From: Arcticibacter sp.
Lineage (GTDB): Bacteria > Bacteroidota > Bacteroidia > 2-12-FULL-35-15
Reading direction: 5' to 3'
DNA length: 64,000 nucleotides
Assembly (NCBI GenBank): GCA_021155045.1
Contig: JAJNQB010000019.1
Location: 124,001 to 188,000, forward strand
Below, piece after piece: positions 7,696-15,885 of this stretch. The position numbers were made by a program, and so were the translations under genes. Numbering within the stretch: position 1 is the stretch's first letter; each line of letters starts with the position of its first letter. A model generated the notes under the pieces. It saw only the letters and a program-made list of their open reading frames with translations. It ran no database searches and was not told the DNA's origin.

Positions 7696-8538
7696 ATGAA
7701 AAAACTATTTTTTGTATTTGTTAGTGTCTTTCTAACGACTTCAGTTTTTGCTCAACACAAAAAAAAAAGTAATGCTGAAGTAGGAATATTTCTTGGAGGC
7801 TCCTATTATATCGGAGATTTAAACCCTGTTGCTCATTTTAATCAATTTACAAAACCTGCTGGAGGTGTGGTTTTTAGATACAATTTAAATCCAAGATTAG
7901 CAGCCAGAGCCAATTTATTGTTTGGAACCATTCAAGGAGATGATGCTTATTCGCCTTTGCCAGCAGCCCGTCAACGCAATCTTAATTTTAAATCGCCAAT
8001 TACAGAATTTTCTGCACAATTAGAATTTAATTTTTTAGATTACCAAATAGGCAACGAAAAACGAAAATTTTCGCCTTATATATTCCTAGGCTTAGCTGGA
8101 TTTTCATTTAATCCCCAAGGAAACATTGGAGGAAACTGGGTTGCATTACAACCTCTAGGTACTGAAGGGCAAGGTTTAGAAGGGGGGGCAACAAAAAAGA
8201 AATATAAATTGTTGCAAATATCTATACCATTTGGAGTAGGAGTAAAAACAAACTTGTCGAAAAAAATAGGATTATCTATTGAGTGGGGAATGAGAAAAAC
8301 ATTTACAGATTATTTAGATGATGTAAGTAAAACATATTATGACCCAACAAAAATTGCAGCAACAAGAGGAGCAACAGCCGCAGCTTTGTCGGACCCAAGC
8401 AAAGGACGCGACCCTAATTTTTCAAATGTTGGAAGACAAAGAGGAAATCCAACAAACAAAGATTGGTATTCTTTTGTAGGAATAGTTTTAACAATAAAAT
8501 TACCTGAACCCCGCGAAACATGCCCAGGTGTTCAATAA
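7696..8538 (+). CDS. DUF6089 outer-membrane beta-barrel protein
   Basis: The protein has 280 residues with a signal peptide (MKKLFFVFVSVFLTTSVFAQ). The mature part opens with the family-typical EVGIFLGGSYYIGDLNP and alternates short amphipathic strands (FRYNLNPRLAARANLLFG, KFSPYIFLGLAGF, GVGVKTNLSKKIGLSIEWG), consistent with a small barrel in the outer membrane. Its place at the head of the uppS-bamA-ompH run is a known Bacteroidota arrangement. The exact role is not established; a link to outer membrane assembly is inferred from position. The last codons lie 4 bases from uppS. Confidence 0.85.
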   Translation: MKKLFFVFVSVFLTTSVFAQHKKKSNAEVGIFLGGSYYIGDLNPVAHFNQFTKPAGGVVFRYNLNPRLAARANLLFGTIQGDDAYSPLPAARQRNLNFKSPITEFSAQLEFNFLDYQIGNEKRKFSPYIFLGLAGFSFNPQGNIGGNWVALQPLGTEGQGLEGGATKKKYKLLQISIPFGVGVKTNLSKKIGLSIEWGMRKTFTDYLDDVSKTYYDPTKIAATRGATAAALSDPSKGRDPNFSNVGRQRGNPTNKDWYSFVGIVLTIKLPEPRETCPGVQ

Positions 8539-8542
8539 TTAA

Positions 8543-9286
8543 ATGAGCGAGAAAGAAAAAATAAATAAAGATAAATTACCCAAACATGTTGCTATCATTA
8601 TGGATGGCAATGGTCGCTGGGCTAAGCAAAAAGGAGCAGAACGCATTTTTGGACATGAAAATGGCGTAAAATCTGTTCGTGAAACAGTTGAAGCTGCTGC
8701 AGAAATTGGTGTTGAATATCTAACACTATATGCTTTTTCCACCGAAAATTGGAATCGTCCCAAAGAAGAAGTAGATGCCTTGATGGAATTGCTTGTACAT
8801 ACCATCAGCGCGGAAACACCAACACTAAATAAAAACAATATTCGATTACAAGCAATTGGCGACTTAAAAAGTTTGCCAGGAAATTGCCATAGTGAGTTAC
8901 AAGAGGCAATTGAAAAGACTAAAAATAATTCAAGAACAACTTTAATTCTTGCGTTAAGTTATAGCTCACGTTGGGAAATAACAAATGCTGTAAAACAAAT
9001 TGCAGAAAAAGTAGAAAACAAAACATTAAAAGCATCCGAAATAACAGAAGAAACAATAAATCAACATTTGTGTACATCTGATTTTCCAGAACCAGAATTG
9101 ATGATACGCACAAGTGGGGAATACCGTATCAGTAATTTTTTATTATGGCAACTAGCCTATGCCGAACTTTATTTCACTGAAAAATTATGGCCCGACTTTA
9201 ACAAAGAAGAATTTTATAAAGCAATCATCAGCTTTCAAAATCGCGAAAGAAGATTTGGTAAAATAAGCGAACAACTTTATTCATAG
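8543..9286 (+). CDS. uppS: Isoprenyl transferase (undecaprenyl diphosphate synthase)
   Basis: The protein has 247 residues. The active-site block HVAIIMDGNGRWAKQKG (residues 15-31) carries the catalytic Asp and P-loop of cis-prenyltransferases. Other blocks are GHENGVKSVRE, LYAFSTENWNRP and PELMIRTSGEYRISNFLLWQ. It condenses isopentenyl diphosphate units onto farnesyl diphosphate to give the C55 carrier for peptidoglycan and other envelope sugars. It sits in one operon with bamA (gap 2 bases). Confidence 0.95.
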   Translation: MSEKEKINKDKLPKHVAIIMDGNGRWAKQKGAERIFGHENGVKSVRETVEAAAEIGVEYLTLYAFSTENWNRPKEEVDALMELLVHTISAETPTLNKNNIRLQAIGDLKSLPGNCHSELQEAIEKTKNNSRTTLILALSYSSRWEITNAVKQIAEKVENKTLKASEITEETINQHLCTSDFPEPELMIRTSGEYRISNFLLWQLAYAELYFTEKLWPDFNKEEFYKAIISFQNRERRFGKISEQLYS

Positions 9287-9288
9287 AT

Positions 9289-11928
9289 ATGCACAAAACA
9301 ATCATTCGATATATATTTCTTTTTTTAATATTTTCTTTTTCTGCACAAGCACAAGGGGTTTTACAAATTGGCGGTGGCGATGAAGACTCATTAAAAACAA
9401 ACAATTCTGATGCAATTGAATACGAAATTGCAGAACTTTCGGTTGAAGGAGGAGAACATTTTGATAAAAATGTAATTGTTCTTTTATCAGGCTTGTCGGT
9501 GGGAGACAAAGTACAAGTACCTGGCGAAAAAATTTCTACTGCCATCCAAAATCTTTGGAAACAAGGTTTATTTGAAGACATAAAAATTGTTTCTACTAAA
9601 ACGCAAGGAAAATTTATTTACCTCAAAATAGTTGTTACGGAACGTCCACGTTTAACGAAATTCCAATTGCGTGGTGTAACAAAAAGTGAAGCAGATGATT
9701 TGCGTGAAAAAATAAAATTAATAAAAGGAAAAGTTGTTACAGATGCTTTAATGGCTTCTACAAAACAAACTATCAAGGAGTTTTTTATCAATAAAGCATA
9801 TTTAGATGCTGAAGTAAAAATTGTTTCACAAAAAGATGAACGATTAGAAAATGGTGTGATTTTATTTTTTGATATTAAAAAAGGTTACAAAGTAAGAATT
9901 AAAGACATAAATATTTATGGAAATGAGTCTATAAAAAAATGGAAGTTGCGTAGAAAATTTAAAGAAACAAAACGCAGACGTTGGTGGAATCCTTTTAATG
10001 ACGGCAAGTTCGAAGAAGAGAATTACGATAAAGATTTAAAAGCAATTGTTGCTAAGTACAATTCAAAAGGATTTAGAGATATGAAAATTGCTAAGGATAG
10101 CATGTATCGTATCAACAAAACAAAAACAAAAATCAACTGGAAAAAATCTTGGGATGAATTAAGTATTGTTAAAGATACTGTTCTAAAAAGTAAACGATTA
10201 AGTATTGATGTTTATATTGCCGAAGGGGATAAATATTATTTCAGAAATATATCTTGGGTGGGTAATAGTAAATATTCAACCAAAGATTTAAACAATACGC
10301 TTGGTATAAAAAAAGGCGATACTTATAACCAAGAATATTTAGAATCAAAATTGTATATGAATCCGAGTGGGTATGATGTAAGTTCATTATACATGGATGA
10401 AGGATATTTATTTTTTAATGTGTCTCCAATTGAAACGATGGTAAATGGTGATTCTATTGATTTAGAAATGCGTATTTATGAAGGAAAACCTGCAATAATT
10501 GATAAAGTTACCGTTGTAGGGAATTCAAAAACAAACGATAAAGTTGTATTAAGAGAAATAAGAACCCGTCCTGGTCAATTGTTCCGTAGGTCTGATGTTA
10601 TTCGTACACAACGAGAGTTATCTCAATTAGGATATTTTGATCCTGAAAAAATGAATGTTGTGCCTACGCCAAATCCAGCAACTGGAACTGTTGATATTGA
10701 ATATACTGTTGAAGAAAAACCTTCTGACCAAATTGAACTTTCAGGAGGTTATGGTGGCGGAAGAGTTGTTGGGACACTTGGTGTTTCTTTCAATAATTTT
10801 TCTGCACGAAACTTTTTCAAAAAAGATTCTTGGCGACCATTGCCATCAGGCGATGGACAACGTTTAAGTGTTAGAGCACAAACTAATGGATTGTTTTTTC
10901 AATCATATAACTTATCCTTTACTGAACCATGGCTTGGAGGACGAAAGCCAAACTCATTTAGCATCGGAGCTTATTATTCAATTCAAAGTAATGGTCAAAA
11001 ACCCAAAATAAAAATAAACGGAGAAAAAGTAGCAAATCCATTAAGACAATCGCTTGATATTACAGGAGTTTCCTTAGGATTAGGAAAACGATTAAAATGG
11101 CCAGATGATTATTTTACATTATACCAAGAGATAAATTATCAATATTATGTTTTAAATAATTATGGTTCTATTTTTTCGTTTAGCCAAGGATATTCAAACA
11201 ATATCTATTATAGAGCAGTAATTCAAAGAAATAATATTGATAAACCAATTTTTGAAACAAGAGGTTCGCAAATTTCATTATCAGGACAATGGACTCCGCC
11301 TTATTCACTATTTAATGGGAAAGATTATGGTAATCCAGCCATGACAGAACAAGAGCGGTATAAATTTGTAGAGTACCAAAAATATAAATTTACCATGACC
11401 AACTACACGCCCATAACTAATAAACGTGGGACAGATGGCAAAGAGGCACGTAATTTGATATTACGCACATCAGCGGGCTTTGGTTTTTTAACTGCATACA
11501 ACAATAAAGTAGGACAAGCACCATTTGAGCGCTTTTATTTAGGAGGAAGTGGACTTACAGGATTCTCTTTAAACAACAGAGAAATAATCGCCTTAAGAGG
11601 TTATGATGACCAATCGCTTTCACCAGGAGTAGGTTCTTTATTTATAGCAAAATATACTGCGGAGTTGCGCTTTCCTATAACAACAAATCCACAAGCAACA
11701 ATATTTATTTTAGGATTTGCTGAAGCAGGAAATTCATGGAATAAATCAAAAGATTTTAATCCATTTAAAGTTTATCGTTCCACAGGAGTTGGTGTAAGGG
11801 TGTTTTTACCAATGTTTGGATTGTTAGGCTTTGATTATGGCTGGAGGCTTGATAATGTACCATCAAATCCAAACATGCAAAAAGGGCAATTCCATTTTAC
11901 AATTGGAGCACAAATTGGAGAATTATAA
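9289..11928 (+). CDS. bamA: Outer membrane assembly factor BamA
   Basis: The protein has 879 residues with a signal peptide (about 1-21, SFSAQAQG). POTRA repeats fill the first half (for example GDKVQVPGEKISTAIQNLWK, YGNESIKKWKLRRKFKETK, VVGNSKTNDKVVLREIRTRP). The Omp85 barrel follows from about 470, with the lid-loop LRGYDDQSLSPG matching the VRGY/F motif. The protein inserts beta-barrel proteins into the outer membrane. Two Skp-like chaperone genes directly follow, which fits supply of unfolded barrel clients. The last residues (GAQIGEL) lack the usual final aromatic residue. Confidence 0.95.
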   Translation: MHKTIIRYIFLFLIFSFSAQAQGVLQIGGGDEDSLKTNNSDAIEYEIAELSVEGGEHFDKNVIVLLSGLSVGDKVQVPGEKISTAIQNLWKQGLFEDIKIVSTKTQGKFIYLKIVVTERPRLTKFQLRGVTKSEADDLREKIKLIKGKVVTDALMASTKQTIKEFFINKAYLDAEVKIVSQKDERLENGVILFFDIKKGYKVRIKDINIYGNESIKKWKLRRKFKETKRRRWWNPFNDGKFEEENYDKDLKAIVAKYNSKGFRDMKIAKDSMYRINKTKTKINWKKSWDELSIVKDTVLKSKRLSIDVYIAEGDKYYFRNISWVGNSKYSTKDLNNTLGIKKGDTYNQEYLESKLYMNPSGYDVSSLYMDEGYLFFNVSPIETMVNGDSIDLEMRIYEGKPAIIDKVTVVGNSKTNDKVVLREIRTRPGQLFRRSDVIRTQRELSQLGYFDPEKMNVVPTPNPATGTVDIEYTVEEKPSDQIELSGGYGGGRVVGTLGVSFNNFSARNFFKKDSWRPLPSGDGQRLSVRAQTNGLFFQSYNLSFTEPWLGGRKPNSFSIGAYYSIQSNGQKPKIKINGEKVANPLRQSLDITGVSLGLGKRLKWPDDYFTLYQEINYQYYVLNNYGSIFSFSQGYSNNIYYRAVIQRNNIDKPIFETRGSQISLSGQWTPPYSLFNGKDYGNPAMTEQERYKFVEYQKYKFTMTNYTPITNKRGTDGKEARNLILRTSAGFGFLTAYNNKVGQAPFERFYLGGSGLTGFSLNNREIIALRGYDDQSLSPGVGSLFIAKYTAELRFPITTNPQATIFILGFAEAGNSWNKSKDFNPFKVYRSTGVGVRVFLPMFGLLGFDYGWRLDNVPSNPNMQKGQFHFTIGAQIGEL

Positions 11929-11984
11929 TAATTTAGTATTTTCGCTTCGCAAATTTGTGTAAGCAATTACAAAAAACAAATAAA

Positions 11985-12512
11985 ATGAAAAAAGCAATTT
12001 TAATTTTTACCATTTTACTTTCTACAAGTATGGTATCTTTTGCACAAAAATTTGCATACGTTGATACAGATTATATCTTAAATCAAATTCCTGAGTATAA
12101 AGCTGCACAGGCTGAGTTAGATAAAATTTCTGTTCAGTGGCAAAAAGAGATTGAAGCAAAATATTCTGAGATTGATAAAATGTACAAGGCATATCAGGCA
12201 GAACAAATATTGCTTACTGAAGAAATGAAAAAGAAACGTGAAGCAGATATTATTGCTAAAGAAAAAGAAGTAAAAGATTTACAAAAACAAAGATTTGGTG
12301 TAGATGGAGAGCTATTTAAAAAACGTCAAGAATTGGTTAAACCTATTCAAGATAAAGTATATGCCGCAGTAAAAGCGGTTGCTGAAAAAGGCGGATATGC
12401 CGTGATTTTTGATAGAGCAGGAGATATGGTAATGCTCTACGCAAGTGCAAAAAGCGATAAGAGTGATGATGTTTTACAATCATTAGGATATAAAGCAGGA
12501 AAATCAAAATAA
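11985..12512 (+). CDS. OmpH/Skp family periplasmic chaperone (first copy)
   Basis: The protein has 175 residues. The signal peptide is MKKAILIFTILLSTSMVSFAQ, then FAYVDTDYILNQIPEYKAAQAELDKI, the normal Skp opening. A long charged coiled coil follows (about 40-115), then the conserved end (VAEKGGYAVIFDRAGDMVML). Skp trimers hold unfolded outer-membrane proteins between the Sec channel and BamA. The ATG at 11985 starts the signal peptide and is preferred to a TTG ten codons upstream. Confidence 0.9.
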   Translation: MKKAILIFTILLSTSMVSFAQKFAYVDTDYILNQIPEYKAAQAELDKISVQWQKEIEAKYSEIDKMYKAYQAEQILLTEEMKKKREADIIAKEKEVKDLQKQRFGVDGELFKKRQELVKPIQDKVYAAVKAVAEKGGYAVIFDRAGDMVMLYASAKSDKSDDVLQSLGYKAGKSK

Positions 12513-12559
12513 AACAATTTATATAAAACGAAAGAGAACAATAACTAAAAATAAAAATT

Positions 12560-13102
12560 ATGAAAAACGTAGTAAAATTAGCGATAGTGGGAGTGGTGAT
12601 GTTTTTTGCATCAACAGTTAATGCACAAAAAACAGCACATATTGATTTAGATTCTTTAATCAGTTTAATGCCAGAATCAAAAACAGCACAAAATGCGGTT
12701 CAAGAATATGCAAAACAGCTTGAGGAACAAGTAAAAATGATGCAAGCAGAATTTGAATCAAAATATACTGAGTACGAAGCTAAAAAAGCAGATTGGGCTC
12801 CAGTAATTCGTCAAGCAAAAGAAAAAGAATTGCAAGATTTACAACAACGTATTCAAGATTTTCAACAACAAGCACAAGCAGATTACCAAAGAAAAACTGC
12901 TGAACTATCGAAGCCAGTTTACGATAAAGCAAAAAAAGCAATTGACCAAGTTGCAAAAGATAGTGGGTATAAATATGTGTTGGATACAAGCACAGGTTTA
13001 GTATTATACAATGAGCCAGCTGATGATATTTTAGTTCCAGTTATGAAAAAGCTTGGAATTCCATTGCCTGCAGCTACAACAAATACACCTCCTAAAAAAT
13101 AA
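12560..13102 (+). CDS. OmpH/Skp family periplasmic chaperone (second copy)
   Basis: The protein has 180 residues with a signal peptide (about 1-22, STVNAQ). It has the same plan as its neighbour: TAHIDLDSLISLMPESKTAQ, a Gln/Lys-rich coiled coil (about 45-125) and a C-terminal beta part (VAKDSGYKYVLDTSTG). The tail is Pro/Thr-rich. Paired Skp genes after bamA are common in this phylum and may have different clients. A strong terminator follows at 13119-13157, closing the operon. Confidence 0.9.
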   Translation: MKNVVKLAIVGVVMFFASTVNAQKTAHIDLDSLISLMPESKTAQNAVQEYAKQLEEQVKMMQAEFESKYTEYEAKKADWAPVIRQAKEKELQDLQQRIQDFQQQAQADYQRKTAELSKPVYDKAKKAIDQVAKDSGYKYVLDTSTGLVLYNEPADDILVPVMKKLGIPLPAATTNTPPKK

Positions 13103-13118
13103 AAAATTTAGAATAAAT

Positions 13119-13157
13119 AAAAGCCATTCAGATGTATAGATTATCTGAATGGCTTTT
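13119..13157 (+). terminator. Terminator of the bamA operon
   Basis: A perfect 15-base inverted repeat: AAAAGCCATTCAGAT (13119-13133) and ATCTGAATGGCTTTT (13143-13157) with a 9-base loop, ending in Ts. It lies between ompH and murI. Confidence 0.9.
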
Positions 13158-13158
13158 C

Positions 13159-13166
13159 TATTTTTG
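13159..13166 (+). promoter_or_regulatory. -7 box (TATTTTTG) of murI
   Basis: An exact TAnnTTTG match ending 5 bases before the murI ATG (13172). It abuts the terminator hairpin, and the transcript should start at or next to the start codon. The 14-base string TATTTTTGTACAAA is repeated before lspA (38583-38596). Confidence 0.65.
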
Positions 13167-13171
13167 TACAA

Positions 13172-14002
13172 ATGAATAACAAACAACCACTAGGTGTTTT
13201 TGATTCGGGGTATGGAGGATTAACTGTTTTAAAAGAAATGGTTAAACAGCTACCTCAATATGATTATGTGTATTTAGGTGATAATGCCCGTGCTCCTTAT
13301 GGAACACGTTCGTTTGAAACTGTTTATGAATACACCTTACAATGTGTTAAAAAATTATTTGAAATGAATTGCCCGCTTGTAGTATTAGCATGCAATACAG
13401 CATCGGCAAAAGCTTTAAGAACAATTCAGCAAAAAGATTTAGAAAAAATTGCACCACAAAATAAAATACTTGGTGTAATTCGACCCACAACAGAAATAGT
13501 AGGGAATTATACCAAAACAAATCACATTGGCATTCTAGGGACCACAGGAACGGTTAATTCGGAGTCGTATCCGATTGAAATAAATAAATTTTTTCCAGAA
13601 ATTAAAGTTCATCAGGAAGCTTGTCCAACTTGGGTTTCATTGGTTGAGAATAATGAACATGAAAGTGATGGGGCGGATTTTTTTGTAAAAAAACACATTG
13701 ACAATTTATTAAAACACAATGAAAAAATTGACACAATCATTTTAGGTTGTACACATTATCCTTTATTAATAAATAAAATTAAAAAATATCTACCTAAAAA
13801 TATTACACTTCTATCGCAAGGTGAAATTATTGCAAATAGCTTAAAAGAGTATTTGAATAGACACACAGAAATAGAATCAAGATTAACAAAAAGTAATTCT
13901 ATTGAGTATTTTACTACGGATTCGGCAGAAAATTTCGATAAAGCAGCGAGTTTATTTTTAGGAAAAAAAATTCATTCAAAACATATTATCATCAATCAAT
14001 AA
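13172..14002 (+). CDS. murI: Glutamate racemase
   Basis: The protein has 276 residues. The substrate loop is FDSGYGGLTVLKEM (10-23) and the two catalytic cysteines are C74 (VLACNTASA) and C193 (LGCTHYPLL). It converts L- to D-glutamate for peptidoglycan. Its promoter and start codon nearly touch. The ArsC-like gene follows after 2 bases and is probably cotranscribed. Confidence 0.95.
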   Translation: MNNKQPLGVFDSGYGGLTVLKEMVKQLPQYDYVYLGDNARAPYGTRSFETVYEYTLQCVKKLFEMNCPLVVLACNTASAKALRTIQQKDLEKIAPQNKILGVIRPTTEIVGNYTKTNHIGILGTTGTVNSESYPIEINKFFPEIKVHQEACPTWVSLVENNEHESDGADFFVKKHIDNLLKHNEKIDTIILGCTHYPLLINKIKKYLPKNITLLSQGEIIANSLKEYLNRHTEIESRLTKSNSIEYFTTDSAENFDKAASLFLGKKIHSKHIIINQ

Positions 14003-14004
14003 AA

Positions 14005-14355
14005 ATGAAAGACGTTATTAAAATAATGCATAACAATAGATGTTCGAAAAGCAGATGCGCTCTTGATTTTCTTGAAAAAAAGAAAATAGATATTGAAATT
14101 GTTGAATATTTAAAAACACCACTTACTGAAAAAGAAATAAGGTCTTTATTAAAAATGTTAGGTTTAAAAGCACCAGATATTGTTAGAAAAGGGGAAGATT
14201 TATTCAAACAAAAATTCAAAAACAAAAAATTAACCGAAGCAGAGTGGATTAAAATTCTTGCAAAAAATCCAGTATTAATTGAACGACCAATTATAATAAA
14301 AGGGAATAAAGCTATTGTCGGAAGACCTCCTGAATTAGTGTTGGATTTTATCTAA
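14005..14355 (+). CDS. ArsC-family (arsenate reductase-like) protein
   Basis: The protein has 116 residues of the thioredoxin-fold ArsC/Spx family. The motif HNNRCSKSR carries the single active-site Cys (C13); the cis-Pro block is LIERPIII and the end is GRPPELVLDF. This branch (YfgD-like) is common in genomes without an ars operon. No ars genes are nearby, so true arsenate reduction is uncertain. It is coupled to murI. Confidence 0.85.
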   Translation: MKDVIKIMHNNRCSKSRCALDFLEKKKIDIEIVEYLKTPLTEKEIRSLLKMLGLKAPDIVRKGEDLFKQKFKNKKLTEAEWIKILAKNPVLIERPIIIKGNKAIVGRPPELVLDFI

Positions 14356-14400
14356 TACCAATACTGGTGCGTAATTGAGAAACCATTTTTAGGGCCGCCA
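14353..14400. repeat. Partial copy of palindromic repeat family 2
   Basis: The gap between the convergent arsC-like and hemH genes reads TAATACCAATACT, then GGTGCGTAATTGAGAAACC and ATTTTTAGGGCC. The part from GGTGCGTAATTG matches the 3' half of the repeats at 4661 and 55961. The opening TAATACCAATACT recurs at 45469-45481. Confidence 0.5.
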
Positions 14401-15417
14401 TTAATGGTCAGCCAAGACCATGTTTTTTAATGCATCAATCCAAACGGGAGAGTCGTTTAAACTTTCAACGAGTTGAACTTTTTCGCCACCGTGTTCGGTA
14501 AAAATTTCTTGGTATTCTGTTCCAATTTCATAAATGGTTTCTAAACAATCTGAAACAAAAGCAGGAGAAAACACTAATACTTTTTTCTTTCCTTCTTTTG
14601 CTAATTGTTCTATTACTTTGTCGCTATATGGTTTTAGCCATTTGTCATCTAAACGAGATTGGTAGCTGGTACTGTATTTTCCTTCAGGAATATTTAACTG
14701 TTTTACTAACGCTTTTGTAGTTGCTATACAATTTGCACGATAACACAATTTGTTTTTATCTGTGATAGTATCACAGCAAGTTCCTATTTTACAAGAACCA
14801 TCGCTAAATTCTTTTGAAGCTTTTGTTATTTGTCGCTCAGGTAAACCATGATAGGAAAAAATAAAATAATCATAGTCATCTAAATTGTGTTTTTTTGCTT
14901 TATCAACACAAGCATTAATAAATCCTTTATCATCAAAAAAATTATTAATGAATTTTAAAGGAGGATGATTTTTCCATTTTTTAAAAATGCGTTGAGTTTC
15001 TTCAATGGAAGAAGTGGTACTTGATGTAGCGTATTGTGGATAAAGAGGAATTGCAATTATTTTATCAACGTTAGCGGCTTTTAAATTATTTATGGCAGAC
15101 TCAATACTTGGGCTTTGGTAACGCATTCCTAGTTCAACAACAAAGTTGCTTCCTAAAGATTTTTTTAATAATTCTTTTTGTTTAATGCTATTAATTAAAA
15201 GAGGTGAGCCTTCCTTGGTCCAAATTTTCTCATACAATTTTGCAGATTTTGAAGAACGAAAAGGAACAATAATTCCATTTACTAATAAAAAACGACCAAT
15301 AGGATTGATATCAATCACGCGAGGGTCGTTCAAAAATTGAATTAAATATTTTCTTACATCCGAAGTTTTTGGGCTATCGGGTGTTCCAAGATTGATAAGT
15401 AGTACGCCTGTTTTCAT
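14401..15417 (-). CDS. hemH: Ferrochelatase
   Basis: The protein has 338 residues. Blocks are GVLLINLGTPDSPKTSDVRK at the start, PLYPQYATSSTTSS, and FSYHGLPERQ with the catalytic His. A Cys cluster follows (CKIGTCCDTITDKNKLCYRANC), typical of Bacteroidota ferrochelatases. It inserts ferrous iron into the porphyrin, the last step of haem synthesis, which implies a respiring organism. No other haem gene is in the window. It lies 34 bases after the GxxExxY gene. Confidence 0.94.
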   Translation of the reverse strand: MKTGVLLINLGTPDSPKTSDVRKYLIQFLNDPRVIDINPIGRFLLVNGIIVPFRSSKSAKLYEKIWTKEGSPLLINSIKQKELLKKSLGSNFVVELGMRYQSPSIESAINNLKAANVDKIIAIPLYPQYATSSTTSSIEETQRIFKKWKNHPPLKFINNFFDDKGFINACVDKAKKHNLDDYDYFIFSYHGLPERQITKASKEFSDGSCKIGTCCDTITDKNKLCYRANCIATTKALVKQLNIPEGKYSTSYQSRLDDKWLKPYSDKVIEQLAKEGKKKVLVFSPAFVSDCLETIYEIGTEYQEIFTEHGGEKVQLVESLNDSPVWIDALKNMVLADH

Positions 15418-15470
15418 ATTTTTAACACAGAGTGTTCAGAGTAAATAAGAGTTACACAGAGTTTAAGTTG
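15418..15470. repeat. CTCTGTG repeat at the downstream edge of the GxxExxY cassette
   Basis: The plus strand reads ACACAGAGTGTTCAGAGT and GTTACACAGAGTT. It provides the stop codon of the GxxExxY gene and the 34-base leader of hemH. It forms an inverted pair with TCTCTGTGAAACT at the other end (15841-15853). Confidence 0.6.
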
Positions 15471-15856
15471 CCATTTATTTTTCTACGAATTCCCTGTGTC
15501 AAAAGAGGAACATTAAAATTAACAAGCAACCCTAATTTTTTATCTGCTAATTTCAAATAGGTTACTAATTGTGCCTCATGAACTGGCAAAATTGTTTCAA
15601 CCGACTTTAATTCAAGAATTATTTTGTCATCAACTAAAATATCAATTATAAATTCTTTATTTAATTTTTCACCTTTAAAAATGACAGGCAAAGAAACTTG
15701 TTGTTTTGGATTCAGTTTTTTTCTTTTCAACAGAGAAATCAAGCAAATTTCATACACAGATTCCATTAATCCAGGACCGAGCTCTTTATGAACCTCGATA
15801 CATGAATCAATTATCTCCCCAGACAATTCATTATACTCTTTCTCTGTGAAACTCAT
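15452..15856 (-). CDS. GxxExxY protein (PDDEXK_3 family)
   Basis: The protein has 134 residues. The name-giving motif is GLMESVY within HKELGPGLMESVYEICL. Nuclease-fold blocks follow: FIIDILVDDKIILELKSVE (Asp and Glu-x-Lys) and the terminal LLVNFNVPLLTQGIRRKI. The biochemical role of the family is unknown; the fold is that of PD-(D/E)XK nucleases. The ATG at 15856 begins inside a CACAGAG repeat, and the last codons (AACTCTGTGTAA) are also repeat. An upstream reading frame extends into lpdA but is unlikely to be used. It is probably an inserted cassette. Confidence 0.85.
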   Translation of the reverse strand: MSFTEKEYNELSGEIIDSCIEVHKELGPGLMESVYEICLISLLKRKKLNPKQQVSLPVIFKGEKLNKEFIIDILVDDKIILELKSVETILPVHEAQLVTYLKLADKKLGLLVNFNVPLLTQGIRRKINGNLNSV

Positions 15857-15885
15857 TTTGTTCTGTGCCCTCCGTGTTGGAAGCG

